DNA of 64,000 nt from Desulfopila aestuarii DSM 18488 (GCF_900143695.1 NZ_FRFE01000009.1:124001-188000), one strand, 5' to 3'. Numbered from the stretch's first letter, positions 45,181 through 54,566 are shown. The notes: a model not told the origin generated them from the letters alone. A program made the numbers and translations.

Positions 45181-46551
45181 ATGGCGGCAACGCGTGACCA
45201 ATATCTCGAAGAGCACAATGGACGGTTTGTCGAGGCCTTGCAGGAGTGGCTGGCGATACCGAGTATCAGCACCTTGAGCGAGCATCAGGAAGATGTCTAC
45301 ATGGCGGCTGAGTGGGTTCGTAACCGGCTCGTGTATATGGGTTTCCCAGAGGTGCGAACCATCCCGACCAATGGTCACCCACTGGTCTATGGCGAGTGGT
45401 TGGTTGATCCGCATCAGCCGACGCTGTTGTTTTACGGACATTACGATGTGCAGCCGGTTGATCCTGTTGATGAATGGCAGAGCCCACCTTTTGAACCGGT
45501 CATTCGCGATGGTAATATCTACTGCCGGGGGGCCAGCGATGACAAGGCCCAGATCCTCCTGGTGCTGGCCGCCCTTGAATCCTGGATCAGGGTGGATGGC
45601 AGACTGCCCGTGAATATCAAGATTCTCCTGGAAGGTGAAGAGGAAGCGGGTGGAGCCGGCGTCGACAGGTTCGTTTCCAAAAATGCGGAACTGCTCGAGG
45701 CGGATGCCGTTCTCATTTGTGATACCCATATGGTCGACATCAGTCAGCCATCAATCATTAATGGTCTGCGCGGTATTTTGTATACGGAAATCATTGTTTC
45801 CGGTGCTAAAACCGATCTGCACTCCGGCAGCTACGGCGGGGTTGCGCCGAACCCCTTGCACGCCCTGTGTGTTCTGCTCAGCAGGTTGAAAGGCGAAGAT
45901 GGTGTTATCCATATACCCGAATTACACGAAGCGTTGCCCGAAGTCTCGGCGGCGGAAAAGGAATTCTGGCGCGAAGATCCCTTACGTATAGAAGACGCCC
46001 TCTGCCGGGAAATGGGGGTGGAACAGTTGGTGGGCGAGAACGATTTTCCGCCGCTCGAGCGGTTGGGGGTGCGACCGACCCTGGAAGTGCATGGCATTCG
46101 CGGCGGTTTTACCGGTCAGGGGGCCAAGACCGTGATTCCGGCTGAGGCGGTTGCCAAAGTGAGCCTCAGGCTGCCCGCAAATCTCGTACCTGATGAGGTG
46201 TTTGGCTGGCTAAAGAAAGCGGTGAAACAACATATCCCAGCAGGCTATGCGGTTCGGCTGGTGAATCTGCATGGCGGCAGAGGGGTTGCGGTCAATCCGG
46301 ACAACAGCTATATCCAGGCTGCCACTGCGGCGCTCTCAGCTATCTATGGACGTGAGCCGGTATTTATGCGTGAGGGCGGTTCGATCCCCATTGCCGCGCT
46401 TTTTGATGCTGTGCTGGGGGCGCCGGTGGTGCTGATGGGCTTTGGGCTGCCCGATGACGGGGCCCATGCCCCCAATGAAAAATTCAGCCTTGAGCAGTTT
46501 CACCTGGGTATGAGAACGGTTGCCGAGTTTCTCGGGAAAATAGCACGGTAG
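45181..46551 (+). CDS. M20-family dipeptidase/deacylase
   Basis: About 456 residues of the di-zinc M20 peptidase family. Metal and catalytic residues are visible in FYGHYDVQPVDP, GRGASDDK-like RGASDDKAQ, GEEEAGG and a late histidine in DDGAHAPNE. The inserted dimerisation domain spans about residues 190-350. It is cytoplasmic with no signal peptide. It likely hydrolyses dipeptides or N-acyl amino acids. The ATG was set at 45181 because GAGGGGG precedes it. A PilZ gene follows nine bases after the stop. Confidence 0.93.
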   Translation: MAATRDQYLEEHNGRFVEALQEWLAIPSISTLSEHQEDVYMAAEWVRNRLVYMGFPEVRTIPTNGHPLVYGEWLVDPHQPTLLFYGHYDVQPVDPVDEWQSPPFEPVIRDGNIYCRGASDDKAQILLVLAALESWIRVDGRLPVNIKILLEGEEEAGGAGVDRFVSKNAELLEADAVLICDTHMVDISQPSIINGLRGILYTEIIVSGAKTDLHSGSYGGVAPNPLHALCVLLSRLKGEDGVIHIPELHEALPEVSAAEKEFWREDPLRIEDALCREMGVEQLVGENDFPPLERLGVRPTLEVHGIRGGFTGQGAKTVIPAEAVAKVSLRLPANLVPDEVFGWLKKAVKQHIPAGYAVRLVNLHGGRGVAVNPDNSYIQAATAALSAIYGREPVFMREGGSIPIAALFDAVLGAPVVLMGFGLPDDGAHAPNEKFSLEQFHLGMRTVAEFLGKIAR

Positions 46552-46560
46552 GAGAACATC

Positions 46561-46929
46561 ATGACAGATGAAAAACGACGATTCAGCCGCATTGTGTTCA
46601 AGATGAACGCAGAGCTTGCGGTGCGAGGTAATCTCTTCAAGGTCGAAGAGATTGCCAATTTAAGTGTCGGCGGCTGCCAGCTCGATATCGGCGAAGCGTT
46701 TCCTGTAGGGACTGTCTGCAGCCTGCTCATCGTGCTCAATCCGGCGGACCGGACCATGAATGTAGAGGTGGATGGGGAAGTGGTACGCAGCGTGGACGGG
46801 GTAGTCGGCATCAGGTTCAACTCCATTGGCCCCGCAGCCCTCGCCCATCTGCAGAATATCATCCGTTACAATGCACCAGATCCTGACCGGATTGAGCAGG
46901 AGATTGACGAGCATCCCGGCTTGGTTTAA
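46561..46929 (+). CDS. PilZ domain protein
   Basis: A 122-residue single PilZ domain. The c-di-GMP-binding signature is present as KRRFSR near residues 5-10 and NLSVGGCQL near residue 34, with Asn replacing the usual Asp of DxSxxG. It would act as a c-di-GMP effector. It is nine bases after the peptidase gene and probably cotranscribed, although no functional link is evident. Confidence 0.85.
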   Translation: MTDEKRRFSRIVFKMNAELAVRGNLFKVEEIANLSVGGCQLDIGEAFPVGTVCSLLIVLNPADRTMNVEVDGEVVRSVDGVVGIRFNSIGPAALAHLQNIIRYNAPDPDRIEQEIDEHPGLV

Positions 46930-46936
46930 ACAGGGC

Positions 46937-47398
46937 TTAAAACCATCTTGCGGCAACTCCCAGCTGCAGTTCGGTGAGGTTCCGATCCGATTCGAACCCC
47001 AGCCACTCCCTGTATACCTCACGGCCCTGGTTCTGCAGAAGATATCCTGCAGCCAGGGTACTGTTTACCAGATCGGTCCATGCTTCACCGATCCCGGCCA
47101 TTGGGCCGCGATATTCTGTGGTCAGACAGGAAAAAGGTTCAGTTTCCAAAAAAGAGAAGCGGCCAGTATCGCACCGTTTTGTTACCGGGAAGGCGATGAG
47201 AATGTAAAATGGTCTGGCTCCCGTCAGGTCAATGTCGAAATAGTGAAATTCCGGTGGGCCGGTAATATCGACGGCGGCTACGCGCAGATCATGCTGAAGA
47301 TCGTCCATAACTTCTTCGGCGAAGAAAGGGATGTCAGTGATAGCAAGCTCTTTTTTGGCACAATAATAGAGTTGGGCGGGCAGTTGGTGATATTGCAT
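46937..47398 (-). CDS. GyrI-like effector-binding domain protein
   Basis: A 153-residue stand-alone GyrI/AraC-type ligand-binding domain. The C-terminal NQGREVYREWLGFES-type segment followed by TELQLGV resembles the conserved end of the family, and there is no DNA-binding domain. It would bind a small hydrophobic ligand. It is convergent with the PilZ gene, with seven bases between the stops. An overlapping plus-strand frame has weaker protein character and was not chosen. Confidence 0.65.
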   Translation of the reverse strand: MQYHQLPAQLYYCAKKELAITDIPFFAEEVMDDLQHDLRVAAVDITGPPEFHYFDIDLTGARPFYILIAFPVTKRCDTGRFSFLETEPFSCLTTEYRGPMAGIGEAWTDLVNSTLAAGYLLQNQGREVYREWLGFESDRNLTELQLGVAARWF

Positions 47399-47458
47399 GG
47401 TAACCTCGAGCGGTCATTGCACGAAAAGAGCGAGTAGTCTCGAAAGTGTTACTCTTTT

Positions 47459-49960
47459 TCAGCTTTTGATTGACACACTTTTGCTCAGCTCTTTCTTGAT
47501 GGCGCTCGCTAAAGAAAGAACCGTATAGGGTTTTTGTACCAGTGGTCCGGCGCCTATTGCCTGGACCTTGGTGACATTTTCCGCTTCAGAAAAACCGCTG
47601 GCGATAACGGCCTTCTGGTCAGGAGAAAGAGTAAGGATCTTCTGGTATGTCGTCAAACCATCCATGCCACCCGGCATGATCATATCGAGAACTATGATGT
47701 CGTAGGGCTTTCTCTGGATCATCCCTATCGCTTCTTCGCCGCTTGCCGCCGTATCCACCAGATAGCCGAGCATGGTCAACATTTCAGAGGCAAAACGCCG
47801 CTGTTCTTGTATGTCATCTATAACCAGGATCGATTCACCGTGACCCTGAAAGCGACTGAGATCCTGTTGAATGGTCGCGGCAGCTCTTTCGCGGGTCGCA
47901 GGAAAATAGAGGGTGAAGGTGGTGCCGACGCCGGGGGTACTGTCGACAGCGATATGACCTTTATGATCTTTGATTGCGTTCCAGACCAACGTCATGCCAA
48001 GACCAGTGCCGCTTCTGCCCATCACCTTACTGGTGTAGAACGGTTCAAAAATGTGGCTGATTTTGTCTTGGTCCATCCCCAAGCCGGTATCGGCCACGGA
48101 GAGAATGACATATTCACCGGCAACCATGTTCGGATGAGGTAATTCATGCTGTTCAAGGTAGCGGTTGGCAGTGGCAATGGTCAACAACCCACCTCCCGGC
48201 ATAGCCTCCAAACCATTGGTAAAAAGGTTCATCACGCATTTGGCAAGGCTTACCGGCGTGGCCAGGATGCTCAGCAGTTCTTCGTCAAGCGTTAGTTTCA
48301 CGTCAATGCCATGGGCAGACTTAAGCAGATTCTTATATTCGGGACTGGTGGCAAACTCCCGTATGATAGTATTGAGGCTGACCGGCTGAAAATTTTCTAC
48401 TCCGCGACGGGCCAGGGTCAGCAGATCGGAGACAATGGCCGCCGCCCGTTCGCCTGAGCTTCGGATGATCTGCAGTGGCCGGTACATGGGGTCATCCTGG
48501 GATCGGTTCACCAGCAACATGTCGGGATAGCTGACCAGGCCGGAAAGAATATTGTTGAGGTCATGGGCCACACCGCCGGCCAGCATGCCGATTGCTTCCA
48601 TTTTCTGGGCCTGCTTCAGCTGGTTTTCCAGTTCGACTTGCTGGGTTATATCCCTGATGTCCATGGCATAGCCGAGTATATAGTTGTCCGAGACCATGTA
48701 GGGGCCCAAATGGATGTTCAGATGCTTGAGCGGTTGTCCCGGCCTGGCATAGGAGGTCGTGATCGCGACCTGTTCACCAGACAGACAGCGGTTGATTGTC
48801 CGCATAAGGTGTTGTTCATAAAAGGCCAGACCAATGACTTCCGGCAAGGTTTTTTCCTGTAGTTCATTTCGTTCAACCCTGAAGGTGTTGAGATAGGCGC
48901 TGTTGACCAGCAGGTGGTTGTTGTCCCGGTCAAAGAGGGCTACTGCATCGTTTGAGGCCTCCACCACGCGAGCGTATTTCTTCAATTCCTGCATGGTTTT
49001 CTGCCGCTTGTGAATCTCTTCTTTTAAGTGACGGTTGGTGGTCGTGAGGGTGCTTGTCTGTCGTGCAACCTGATGTTTTAAGAGAAGGTTCAGGGCGACA
49101 AGGACCAGAAAAGCGGCAATCAGTCCCCCGAGCAGATAAGGTAAATAGGCTGGAAAACTACCAGCCTGTTCCGACGCCAGCCAGCGCTGCATGGCCAGGT
49201 GGTAGATTGAGCCGGAGTCCTGTTTGTAGGTCCGAAGCCGGTTGTCGATCTGAGAGAGAATATCCTGATATGTGCCCTTTGGTGCAGCAAAGCGCAGCTC
49301 GATGGGGTTGAAAATGATGGGCGTTACCTTGACCTGGAAATTCTTCTTGTTTGCCTCGCCATAGAACCTGTTAACTACGCCGATATCGAGATAACCTGCG
49401 TCGAGCATCTCAAAAATAGTCTGGTACTCATCAGCTTCGATAAACCGGCAGTTGATATCGAATTTTTTAGCCATCATCCGTAATGCCTGGAAGTGAATGT
49501 CATTTTCCTTGACAGCCACTCGCTGGCCCTGCAGGTCCAGCAATGAGGATATCTGCTTTTTGGTGGACGAGTAGACCTCAGCCCAATTCACCAATATCGT
49601 CTCATCGGAAAAGGAGAGCCACTCGGCACGTTCGCTGGAAAAGGCGATAGCTGGCAGTAGATCGATCTTCTCCTGACGCAACTGGTCGAGCAACTGGTTC
49701 CAGGGTGCTGGCTGATACGAAATTTCCCAACCCTGCTCATTTGCGATCTTTTCGAGAATATCAGGGAACAGACCTGAAACCCGGCCGTCTTCGGCGGTGA
49801 AAATAAGCGGCTTATTTTCATAGACGCCAACTTTGAGCACTGTTTTTGCGAAACAAAATGCTGGAGACACAAGGACGAAGAGAACAAGTGCGGTGACAAG
49901 GAGCCGCAGCGAACGGTCTAAAGAGGCAATAGTGGGGATGTTGAAGGTGTTTTCCGGCAT
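47459..49960 (-). CDS. Hybrid histidine kinase with periplasmic solute-binding sensor
   Basis: About 833 residues. Signal/anchor is near residues 18-38, then a family 3 solute-binding domain of about 230 residues (VLKVGVYENKPLIFTAEDGRVSGLFPDIL). A transmembrane helix follows (YLLGGLIAAFLVLVALNLLL), then a coiled coil, PAS (VVEASNDAVALFDRDNNHLLVN), HisKA with AGGVAHDLNN, HATPase with GTGLGMTLVWNAI, and a receiver with IIVLDMIMPGG. This layout resembles BvgS-type sensors that bind amino acids or similar ligands. ATG 49960 is placed just before the signal region; a longer frame to 50053 exists and neither has a good ribosome binding site. Confidence 0.9.
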   Translation of the reverse strand: MPENTFNIPTIASLDRSLRLLVTALVLFVLVSPAFCFAKTVLKVGVYENKPLIFTAEDGRVSGLFPDILEKIANEQGWEISYQPAPWNQLLDQLRQEKIDLLPAIAFSSERAEWLSFSDETILVNWAEVYSSTKKQISSLLDLQGQRVAVKENDIHFQALRMMAKKFDINCRFIEADEYQTIFEMLDAGYLDIGVVNRFYGEANKKNFQVKVTPIIFNPIELRFAAPKGTYQDILSQIDNRLRTYKQDSGSIYHLAMQRWLASEQAGSFPAYLPYLLGGLIAAFLVLVALNLLLKHQVARQTSTLTTTNRHLKEEIHKRQKTMQELKKYARVVEASNDAVALFDRDNNHLLVNSAYLNTFRVERNELQEKTLPEVIGLAFYEQHLMRTINRCLSGEQVAITTSYARPGQPLKHLNIHLGPYMVSDNYILGYAMDIRDITQQVELENQLKQAQKMEAIGMLAGGVAHDLNNILSGLVSYPDMLLVNRSQDDPMYRPLQIIRSSGERAAAIVSDLLTLARRGVENFQPVSLNTIIREFATSPEYKNLLKSAHGIDVKLTLDEELLSILATPVSLAKCVMNLFTNGLEAMPGGGLLTIATANRYLEQHELPHPNMVAGEYVILSVADTGLGMDQDKISHIFEPFYTSKVMGRSGTGLGMTLVWNAIKDHKGHIAVDSTPGVGTTFTLYFPATRERAAATIQQDLSRFQGHGESILVIDDIQEQRRFASEMLTMLGYLVDTAASGEEAIGMIQRKPYDIIVLDMIMPGGMDGLTTYQKILTLSPDQKAVIASGFSEAENVTKVQAIGAGPLVQKPYTVLSLASAIKKELSKSVSIKS

Positions 49961-50458
49961 TTGAGGTAGTAAATGGATTATATGTTTGTTGAATGGTCCA
50001 TGGAGTAGGAGTTTTGGTCTGGCTTCATAGTCGGCAAATTGAGGCGCAGTCATACTCAGGTATATCGTTAATTGTTCCCAAGGTCAAATTACCGGCTGGA
50101 ATGTATTGGTGTTTTTTCGAAAAATTGCGGATGGGTACTGTAACAAGGTGACGTTGGCTGGCTTCATAGATAACATTTGAGCGCGTGCATCTCGTGTTTA
50201 AATAAGGCCGTGGCAGTAAATCCCATGACCGGGAATATACTGAAAGGATTGCCGTTTGCAGGTTCTTTTGATGATCTGGGATAGTGGCTGACGCTACACG
50301 CTAAAAGTAGGAATGATCATGATCAACGATCTTGACCCGGTAGCGCTGTTTGCCGGGGTGGGGGTGTATCATCAGGGGCTTATGTTTCCGGATGACTTTG
50401 GCCTTGTACTGTTGCGCTGGGAATGCCAATAGGTCTGAAGCGTGGCCAACAGTGAGAT
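49961..50458. other. Intergenic region between hybrid kinase and TauE-like gene
   Basis: About 500 bases. A short minus-strand frame (50301-50429) has protein-like composition but no acceptable start, and is discussed among the rejected items. Nothing else was recognised. Confidence 0.4.
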
Positions 50459-51355
50459 TTATTGGACGGCTTCGAAAATGTATTTTAGCGCAATGGAGAC
50501 AATTATGGCCGCCAACATCCACTTTATTGCTTGAGCTGGCACGTGTTTTTGGCATCGCGCGCCAAGATACATGCCAGTCATGCCTCCAATTCCGAAAAGA
50601 ATCCCCAAAGGATAATCCGGTGCGATGGAGAGGTTGGAGTAGAGAGGTGCTATAGCCTGATAAAAAACAACTCCTGCAACGGAGGTGACAAACGTTCCCA
50701 TCAGTGCTGCTCCGGCAACCGCATGTACCGGTAGTCGCCAAAGGGTTATCAGAAAAGGTGCGATGATTGCCCCCCCGCCGATCCCATAAATACCCCCAAC
50801 AATACCGACAACCAGGCTGAGGACAAAGATACTTGCGACAGGAGCATCGAACTGTTCACCGTTAAAGGTGAAGGAAAGGGTTTGCAGTGTGAATCTGGTT
50901 ACTTGAACATGTGGAGCTGCAGCCGTTTTGCCGGTGGAGTTGGTCTTGGTGGCGAGTCGGTTTCCGAGAAGGTCGCGAACCATTTTTGTGCCGATATAGA
51001 GTAGGACAACTGCGGCAAAGATTTTGAAGCTTTTGGGGTCAGGCAGGTACCTGATCCGTATGATTGCGCCAACCAGCACCCCGGGGAGCGTCCCTGCTAC
51101 CACTATCCAGGTAAGGGGCCATGTCATTCTTCCTTCCCGCCAGTAACGGTAAACACCACTTGGAATGGCTACGATGTTGAATAGCTGGTTGGTTGCGCTG
51201 ACCGATGGGGAAACGTAGCCGAGAAAAGACATTTGAAACGGCAGTAGCAGAAATGCTCCGGATACTCCGCCCATGGAGGTGAAAAACGAGATGACAAAAG
51301 CGACGAGTAGGGGAACCCAAGGAGCAATTTCGATCCCTGCAGTTGCAAAAAACAT
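50459..51355 (-). CDS. TauE/SafE-family permease
   Basis: About 298 residues with eight or nine helices and the two TauE/SafE repeats: VAFVISFFTSMGGVSGAFLLLPFQ at the start and GGIYGIGGGAIIAPFLI in the middle. The family exports sulfite or organosulfur anions. A sulfur link would suit a sulfur-metabolising host, but the substrate is not shown. ATG 51355 has AAGGA eight bases upstream; 28 codons further upstream are not conserved. An FCD-type regulator is divergent about 670 bases away with an operator in between. Confidence 0.88.
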   Translation of the reverse strand: MFFATAGIEIAPWVPLLVAFVISFFTSMGGVSGAFLLLPFQMSFLGYVSPSVSATNQLFNIVAIPSGVYRYWREGRMTWPLTWIVVAGTLPGVLVGAIIRIRYLPDPKSFKIFAAVVLLYIGTKMVRDLLGNRLATKTNSTGKTAAAPHVQVTRFTLQTLSFTFNGEQFDAPVASIFVLSLVVGIVGGIYGIGGGAIIAPFLITLWRLPVHAVAGAALMGTFVTSVAGVVFYQAIAPLYSNLSIAPDYPLGILFGIGGMTGMYLGARCQKHVPAQAIKWMLAAIIVSIALKYIFEAVQ

Positions 51356-51594
51356 GTTGTTTTCCTTTTGAAAAGGCAACAGGTAATAAAACAGAATGGA
51401 TTGCCATTCAGGGTAGAAAAAAGAGTGGTTAGATGTCAATGCAATTTTGCATTACTGAAGAACGACCTGCGTTTTTATGCAAGATAATGGACGGTTTGTG
51501 GTGTTGTAAGAGGAGCCGGGACAGCTGTCGATAGACAATCGAATCTTCGGTTATGGAGCGTGACGGAGGGGCGGAGGAATAAAAACAAGTCTCT

Positions 51595-51657
51595 TTCCCT
51601 TGATCAAAGCAGCCAGCGGAGGAGTTCAGGCTTTCTGATACTGCTTTGATCAGGGAA
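51595..51657. repeat. Long inverted repeat, 17-bp stem with one bulge
   Basis: TTCCCT-T-GATCAAAGCAG (51595-51612) pairs with CTGCTTTGATCAGGGAA (51641-51657), leaving a 28-base loop. The inner 12 bp are perfect. No T tract follows. Confidence 0.65.
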
Positions 51658-51725
51658 CAGGAGAGGAGGCGTAGTATCGGACAACCGCGGTCATCAGTTG
51701 AACGAAGCCTCATACTGCATGGAGA

Positions 51726-51760
51726 GATTCCCGGGGGAGGGCAGACTCTCCCCGGGAATC
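51726..51760. repeat. GC-rich hairpin
   Basis: GATTCCCGGGG (51726-51736) is perfectly complementary to CCCCGGGAATC (51750-51760), with further GAG/CTC pairing inside. Very stable; no T tract. It may be an RNA leader element or a transcription barrier. Confidence 0.6.
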
Positions 51761-51856
51761 GGCATTCTGGGGCTGAAACCAGAACAGGCGGTGAAGTGTC
51801 CGGGCTGAACTCGGACGGCCAGCGAAATTTCGATTGCATTTGGTCTTACTGGGTGC

Positions 51857-51867
51857 TGGTCTGACCA
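51857..51867. promoter_or_regulatory. FCD/GntR-type operator, copy 1
   Basis: TGGTCTGACCA is a perfect palindrome of the form TGGTCnGACCA recognised by PdhR/LldR-type FCD regulators. It shares the flank ATAT with copy 2. Confidence 0.65.
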
Positions 51868-51991
51868 TATATCTATTTAATTGCGGTGCTCTTGTCAAGT
51901 CCATTTTTGACTTTCACGTTTTTGTGCTATCTGCTACTGTGCGCGTTGAAAGTTGAATGTAATTGGCCGGATGATTTCCGGCTGGCTGTTT

Positions 51992-52002
51992 TGGTCAGAC
52001 CA
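51992..52002. promoter_or_regulatory. FCD/GntR-type operator, copy 2
   Basis: TGGTCAGACCA, followed by TATCGAATAATTT, lies 22 bases before the regulator start. Its place suggests autorepression. Confidence 0.7.
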
Positions 52003-52024
52003 TATCGAATAATTTAGGACGTAT

Positions 52025-52747
52025 ATGGATACAGTGTTTAAGGAAGTTCGGGTTGAAAAAGTTTCAGATAAAATCGTCACGCAGTTGATAGATCTCATCA
52101 CGGAAGGTCAGTTGGCACCTGGAGAAAAATTGCCAAGTGAGCGGCGGTTGACGGAACTGTTTGGTGTGGGGAGATCGTCGCTCCGGGAGGCGCTGAATAC
52201 CCTGGAGACTCTTGGCTTTATCGAAATCAAGAAACGTAAGGGCAACTACGTCAAAAGCATGGATTCTGCCATGCCGCTCAATCCTCTGAAAAAAATCATG
52301 CAGACGGATCAGAAGCGGATTGTCGAACTTTACGAAGTGCGGCGGTCGATCGAGCAGTCGTCGGCCAGGGAGGCGGCTGAGAGAAGGACTGACGAGGATC
52401 TCGAAGCAATTTTAGCAGCAATCCAGAAATTTACTCTGCCTTCAGGAGAAACGGTTTTTTCCTGGGACAATGAGATCGGTTTTCATCTCGCTATTGCCAA
52501 GGCCTCCCATAATTTCCTGCGGCTCCACACCCTGAAGTCCATCTTCGATTTTGCCCGTGAGTTTTTAGAACCAGTATTGCATGGATTTATCTGCAATGAG
52601 GAGCGGATTAACATCGTGCTCAGGCAGCATCAGGATATCTATGAGGTGATCAAGGCTCAGGATGCGGAAGGAGCACGGAAAATGATGCGCGATCACCTGT
52701 TTGGCACCAATCAGCGACTCACGGAATTTTTTGCAAAAATCCGTTAA
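52025..52747 (+). CDS. FCD-domain GntR-family transcriptional regulator
   Basis: A 240-residue regulator. The N-terminal winged helix has LAPGEKLPSERRLTELFGVGRSSLREALNTLETLGFIE, the GntR signature, and the all-helical FCD domain follows from about residue 95. Metal/ligand histidines are in GFHLAIAKASHN and later RQHQDIYE. FCD members bind carboxylates such as lactate, pyruvate or glycolate. The two TGGTCnGACCA boxes upstream fit this family and imply autoregulation. A role in control of the divergent TauE-like permease is inferred. Confidence 0.92.
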   Translation: MDTVFKEVRVEKVSDKIVTQLIDLITEGQLAPGEKLPSERRLTELFGVGRSSLREALNTLETLGFIEIKKRKGNYVKSMDSAMPLNPLKKIMQTDQKRIVELYEVRRSIEQSSAREAAERRTDEDLEAILAAIQKFTLPSGETVFSWDNEIGFHLAIAKASHNFLRLHTLKSIFDFAREFLEPVLHGFICNEERINIVLRQHQDIYEVIKAQDAEGARKMMRDHLFGTNQRLTEFFAKIR

Positions 52748-52801
52748 CGATTGTCTATTCTCCAGGTCCAGCGGCTGCTGGGTGCCTGTTTTCGTACCTT
52801 G

Positions 52802-52839
52802 CAGATTATTTTCCTGTTTTGTCGCAGGAAAATAATCTG
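52802..52839. terminator. Perfect 15-bp hairpin between convergent genes
   Basis: CAGATTATTTTCCTG (52802-52816) and its exact complement (52825-52839) with loop TTTTGTCG. It stands between the regulator stop and the convergent gene ending at 52869. No T tract on either side, so it may act as an intrinsic barrier or mRNA 3'-end stabiliser. Confidence 0.65.
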
Positions 52840-52868
52840 TCCAAGATCTACCTGTCCCCCTGTAGGAT

Positions 52869-53300
52869 TTAGAGCTTCAGTTCCTCGGCAAGTTCCTGTA
52901 CCAGCGGATGCTTGCCGATTCCTCGCACCTTTCTGAGTGCAGGAATAAAGGTGATTTTTCTCCCGAAACTGCACGGCGTTTTCAACGTGAACCAGACAAG
53001 GCGCGGGCTCAGAAACGTTGAGCCATCCACCGATTCGATATCATCCACATCGATTTCCTCAGTCCTGAGAAAATTTGAGATCTGCAGTTTGCGACCCTGC
53101 AGCGTTACTTTCTTCACATTGCCGCAGGAAAAGAAGATGAAAATGGAAAGTGCGGCCCAGACGATCATGTACTGGCTCCAGCGGGGATCATCAGGTCCGG
53201 CCAGCAGTACCTTGTGGGTGCCTGCACCAAAACCGACAATCCAAAGAGCGAGGAAGATAAATTTGTAGAAAAAGGTCAGTGGTGATGAGAGTTCTTTCAT
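52869..53300 (-). CDS. Membrane protein with PH-like cytoplasmic domain, unknown function
   Basis: About 143 residues. Two N-terminal helices (FYKFIFLALWIVGFGAG and MIVWAALSIFIFFSCG) are followed by a beta-rich domain, VTLQGRKLQISNFLRTEEIDVDDIESVDG, like bacterial PH/bPH2 domains. ATG 53300 has AGGA six bases upstream; the longer frame upstream is not hydrophobic and was dropped. No functional neighbour. Confidence 0.7.
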   Translation of the reverse strand: MKELSSPLTFFYKFIFLALWIVGFGAGTHKVLLAGPDDPRWSQYMIVWAALSIFIFFSCGNVKKVTLQGRKLQISNFLRTEEIDVDDIESVDGSTFLSPRLVWFTLKTPCSFGRKITFIPALRKVRGIGKHPLVQELAEELKL

Positions 53301-53558
53301 GATTTCCTGAGTTGGGATACGACAAAGTTGAGTAACAGGTGGGGCCTCGAGTCCGCACTTTCTGGCGGGCATCGACAAATGGTACCATAACCGCAACGAA
53401 GATTCCCTGCATTTTGTCCGTGTCTCTGTTGTAACGAATTCTTCTGTTATGGCAAAATTTTATAAAAACTGTATCTGTTCGATTTATTTTTGATATGTTT
53501 TGGTAACTACAAAGAAAAATATAGCAAAATTCAGTAAAGAAATAGCAACAGGAGCGTC

Positions 53559-54248
53559 ATGAAGAGAGATTTTTTGCGAGGAGTAAGGCAGGCGCTGCCA
53601 ATCGTGCTCGGCTATATACCGGTCGGTTTCGCCTATGGAGTGCTGGCCCAGAAGAGCGGGCTTGGCCTTATGAATGCGGTTGCCATGTCGGTGATTGTCT
53701 TTGCCGGCAGTGCCCAGCTGATTGGGGCGGGGTTGTTTGGAGCCGGTGCCGGTCCGCTGGCGCTTATCGCAACTACCTTTGTGGTCAATCTTCGGCATCT
53801 ATTGATGTCGGCGGCCCTTGCCCCGAAGCTGCGGGGGTGGAAAAAGTGGCAGATAGCCTTTTTCGGCTATGAACTGACGGACGAAACCTTCGCACTCCAT
53901 ACAATGCGTATGGCCAAGGAGCATCCGCCGATGGCCGAAACGTTCGGTGTCAACGTGACAGCTCAATTTTCATGGATTGTCGGTAGTCTGGCAGGATATC
54001 TCGCCGGTGGTCAGATTGCCGATGTTCGCCCGGTTGGTCTCGATTATGCCCTGCCCGCCATGTTTATTGCGCTTCTGGTTCCGCAGATAGTTAAACCGGT
54101 CTACCTGATGATGGCCGTGCTGGCCTGCGTGATTTCTGTTTCCCTGAGCCTTCTCGGCTTCAGTCAATCCCATGTTATAGCTGCCACGGTGATAGCTTCC
54201 ACCGTTGGTCTCGGAGTGGAACAATGGATGAATCGCTCGTCTTCCTGA
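53559..54248 (+). CDS. azlC: AzlC-family branched-chain amino acid exporter, large subunit
   Basis: A 229-residue, about seven-helix protein with the family start ALPIVLGYIPVGFAYGVLAQKSGL and VFAGSAQLIGAGL. AzlCD pairs export branched-chain amino acids or analogues. The stop overlaps the azlD start by 25 bases. Confidence 0.93.
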   Translation: MKRDFLRGVRQALPIVLGYIPVGFAYGVLAQKSGLGLMNAVAMSVIVFAGSAQLIGAGLFGAGAGPLALIATTFVVNLRHLLMSAALAPKLRGWKKWQIAFFGYELTDETFALHTMRMAKEHPPMAETFGVNVTAQFSWIVGSLAGYLAGGQIADVRPVGLDYALPAMFIALLVPQIVKPVYLMMAVLACVISVSLSLLGFSQSHVIAATVIASTVGLGVEQWMNRSSS

Positions 54249-54547
54249 CAATCGTCGGCATGGGGCTGGTTACCTATTTGCCACGGTTATTGCCGATGCT
54301 GCTGCTCTCCGGCCGTAATCTTGCGCCGTGGATTTCCCGTTGGCTGGCCTTTGTGCCAGTAACGGTGTTGTCGGCATTGCTTGCGCCGGGGCTGGTTTGT
54401 AACGATGGCAAACTCGATCTGGGTTTTGACAACCTCTTTCTCATTGCGGCATTGCCGACCTTTCTTGTTGCTTGGCGGTTTAAGAGTTTCTTCGGGACTG
54501 TCGCTACCGGTATGGGAGTTGTGGCTCTGGCCAGGTATTTTCTCTAG
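54224..54547 (+). CDS. azlD: AzlD-family exporter, small subunit
   Basis: A 107-residue four-helix protein with GMGLVTYLPRLLPMLLLSGR and FVPVTVLSALLAPGL, the AzlD pattern. It forms the export complex with the overlapping azlC product. Confidence 0.92.
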   Translation: MDESLVFLTIVGMGLVTYLPRLLPMLLLSGRNLAPWISRWLAFVPVTVLSALLAPGLVCNDGKLDLGFDNLFLIAALPTFLVAWRFKSFFGTVATGMGVVALARYFL

Positions 54548-54566
54548 CGTTGTGCGGCGAAGGCAG

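Larger units (their letters stand above)
51356..52024. other. Structured divergent intergenic region
   Basis: About 670 bases with no gene, but with two long hairpins (51595-51657 and 51726-51760) and two copies of an FCD-type operator. This is unusually dense structure for a promoter region. Confidence 0.6.

Noticed and set aside
44875-45729. Long minus-strand frame of 284 codons
   Set aside because: It overlaps the strongly supported M20 peptidase on the other strand and lacks motifs; a shadow frame.
46826-47437. Plus-strand frame of 203 codons over the GyrI-like gene
   Set aside because: It overlaps the end of the PilZ gene and has no ribosome binding site; the minus-strand frame has a recognisable domain ending.
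50301-50429. Short minus-strand frame with protein-like composition (residues such as QYKAKVIRKHKP, RYRVKIVDHDHS)
   Set aside because: Only a TTG start without ribosome binding site, 42 residues, and no recognisable family. It could be a gene remnant, but this cannot be shown.
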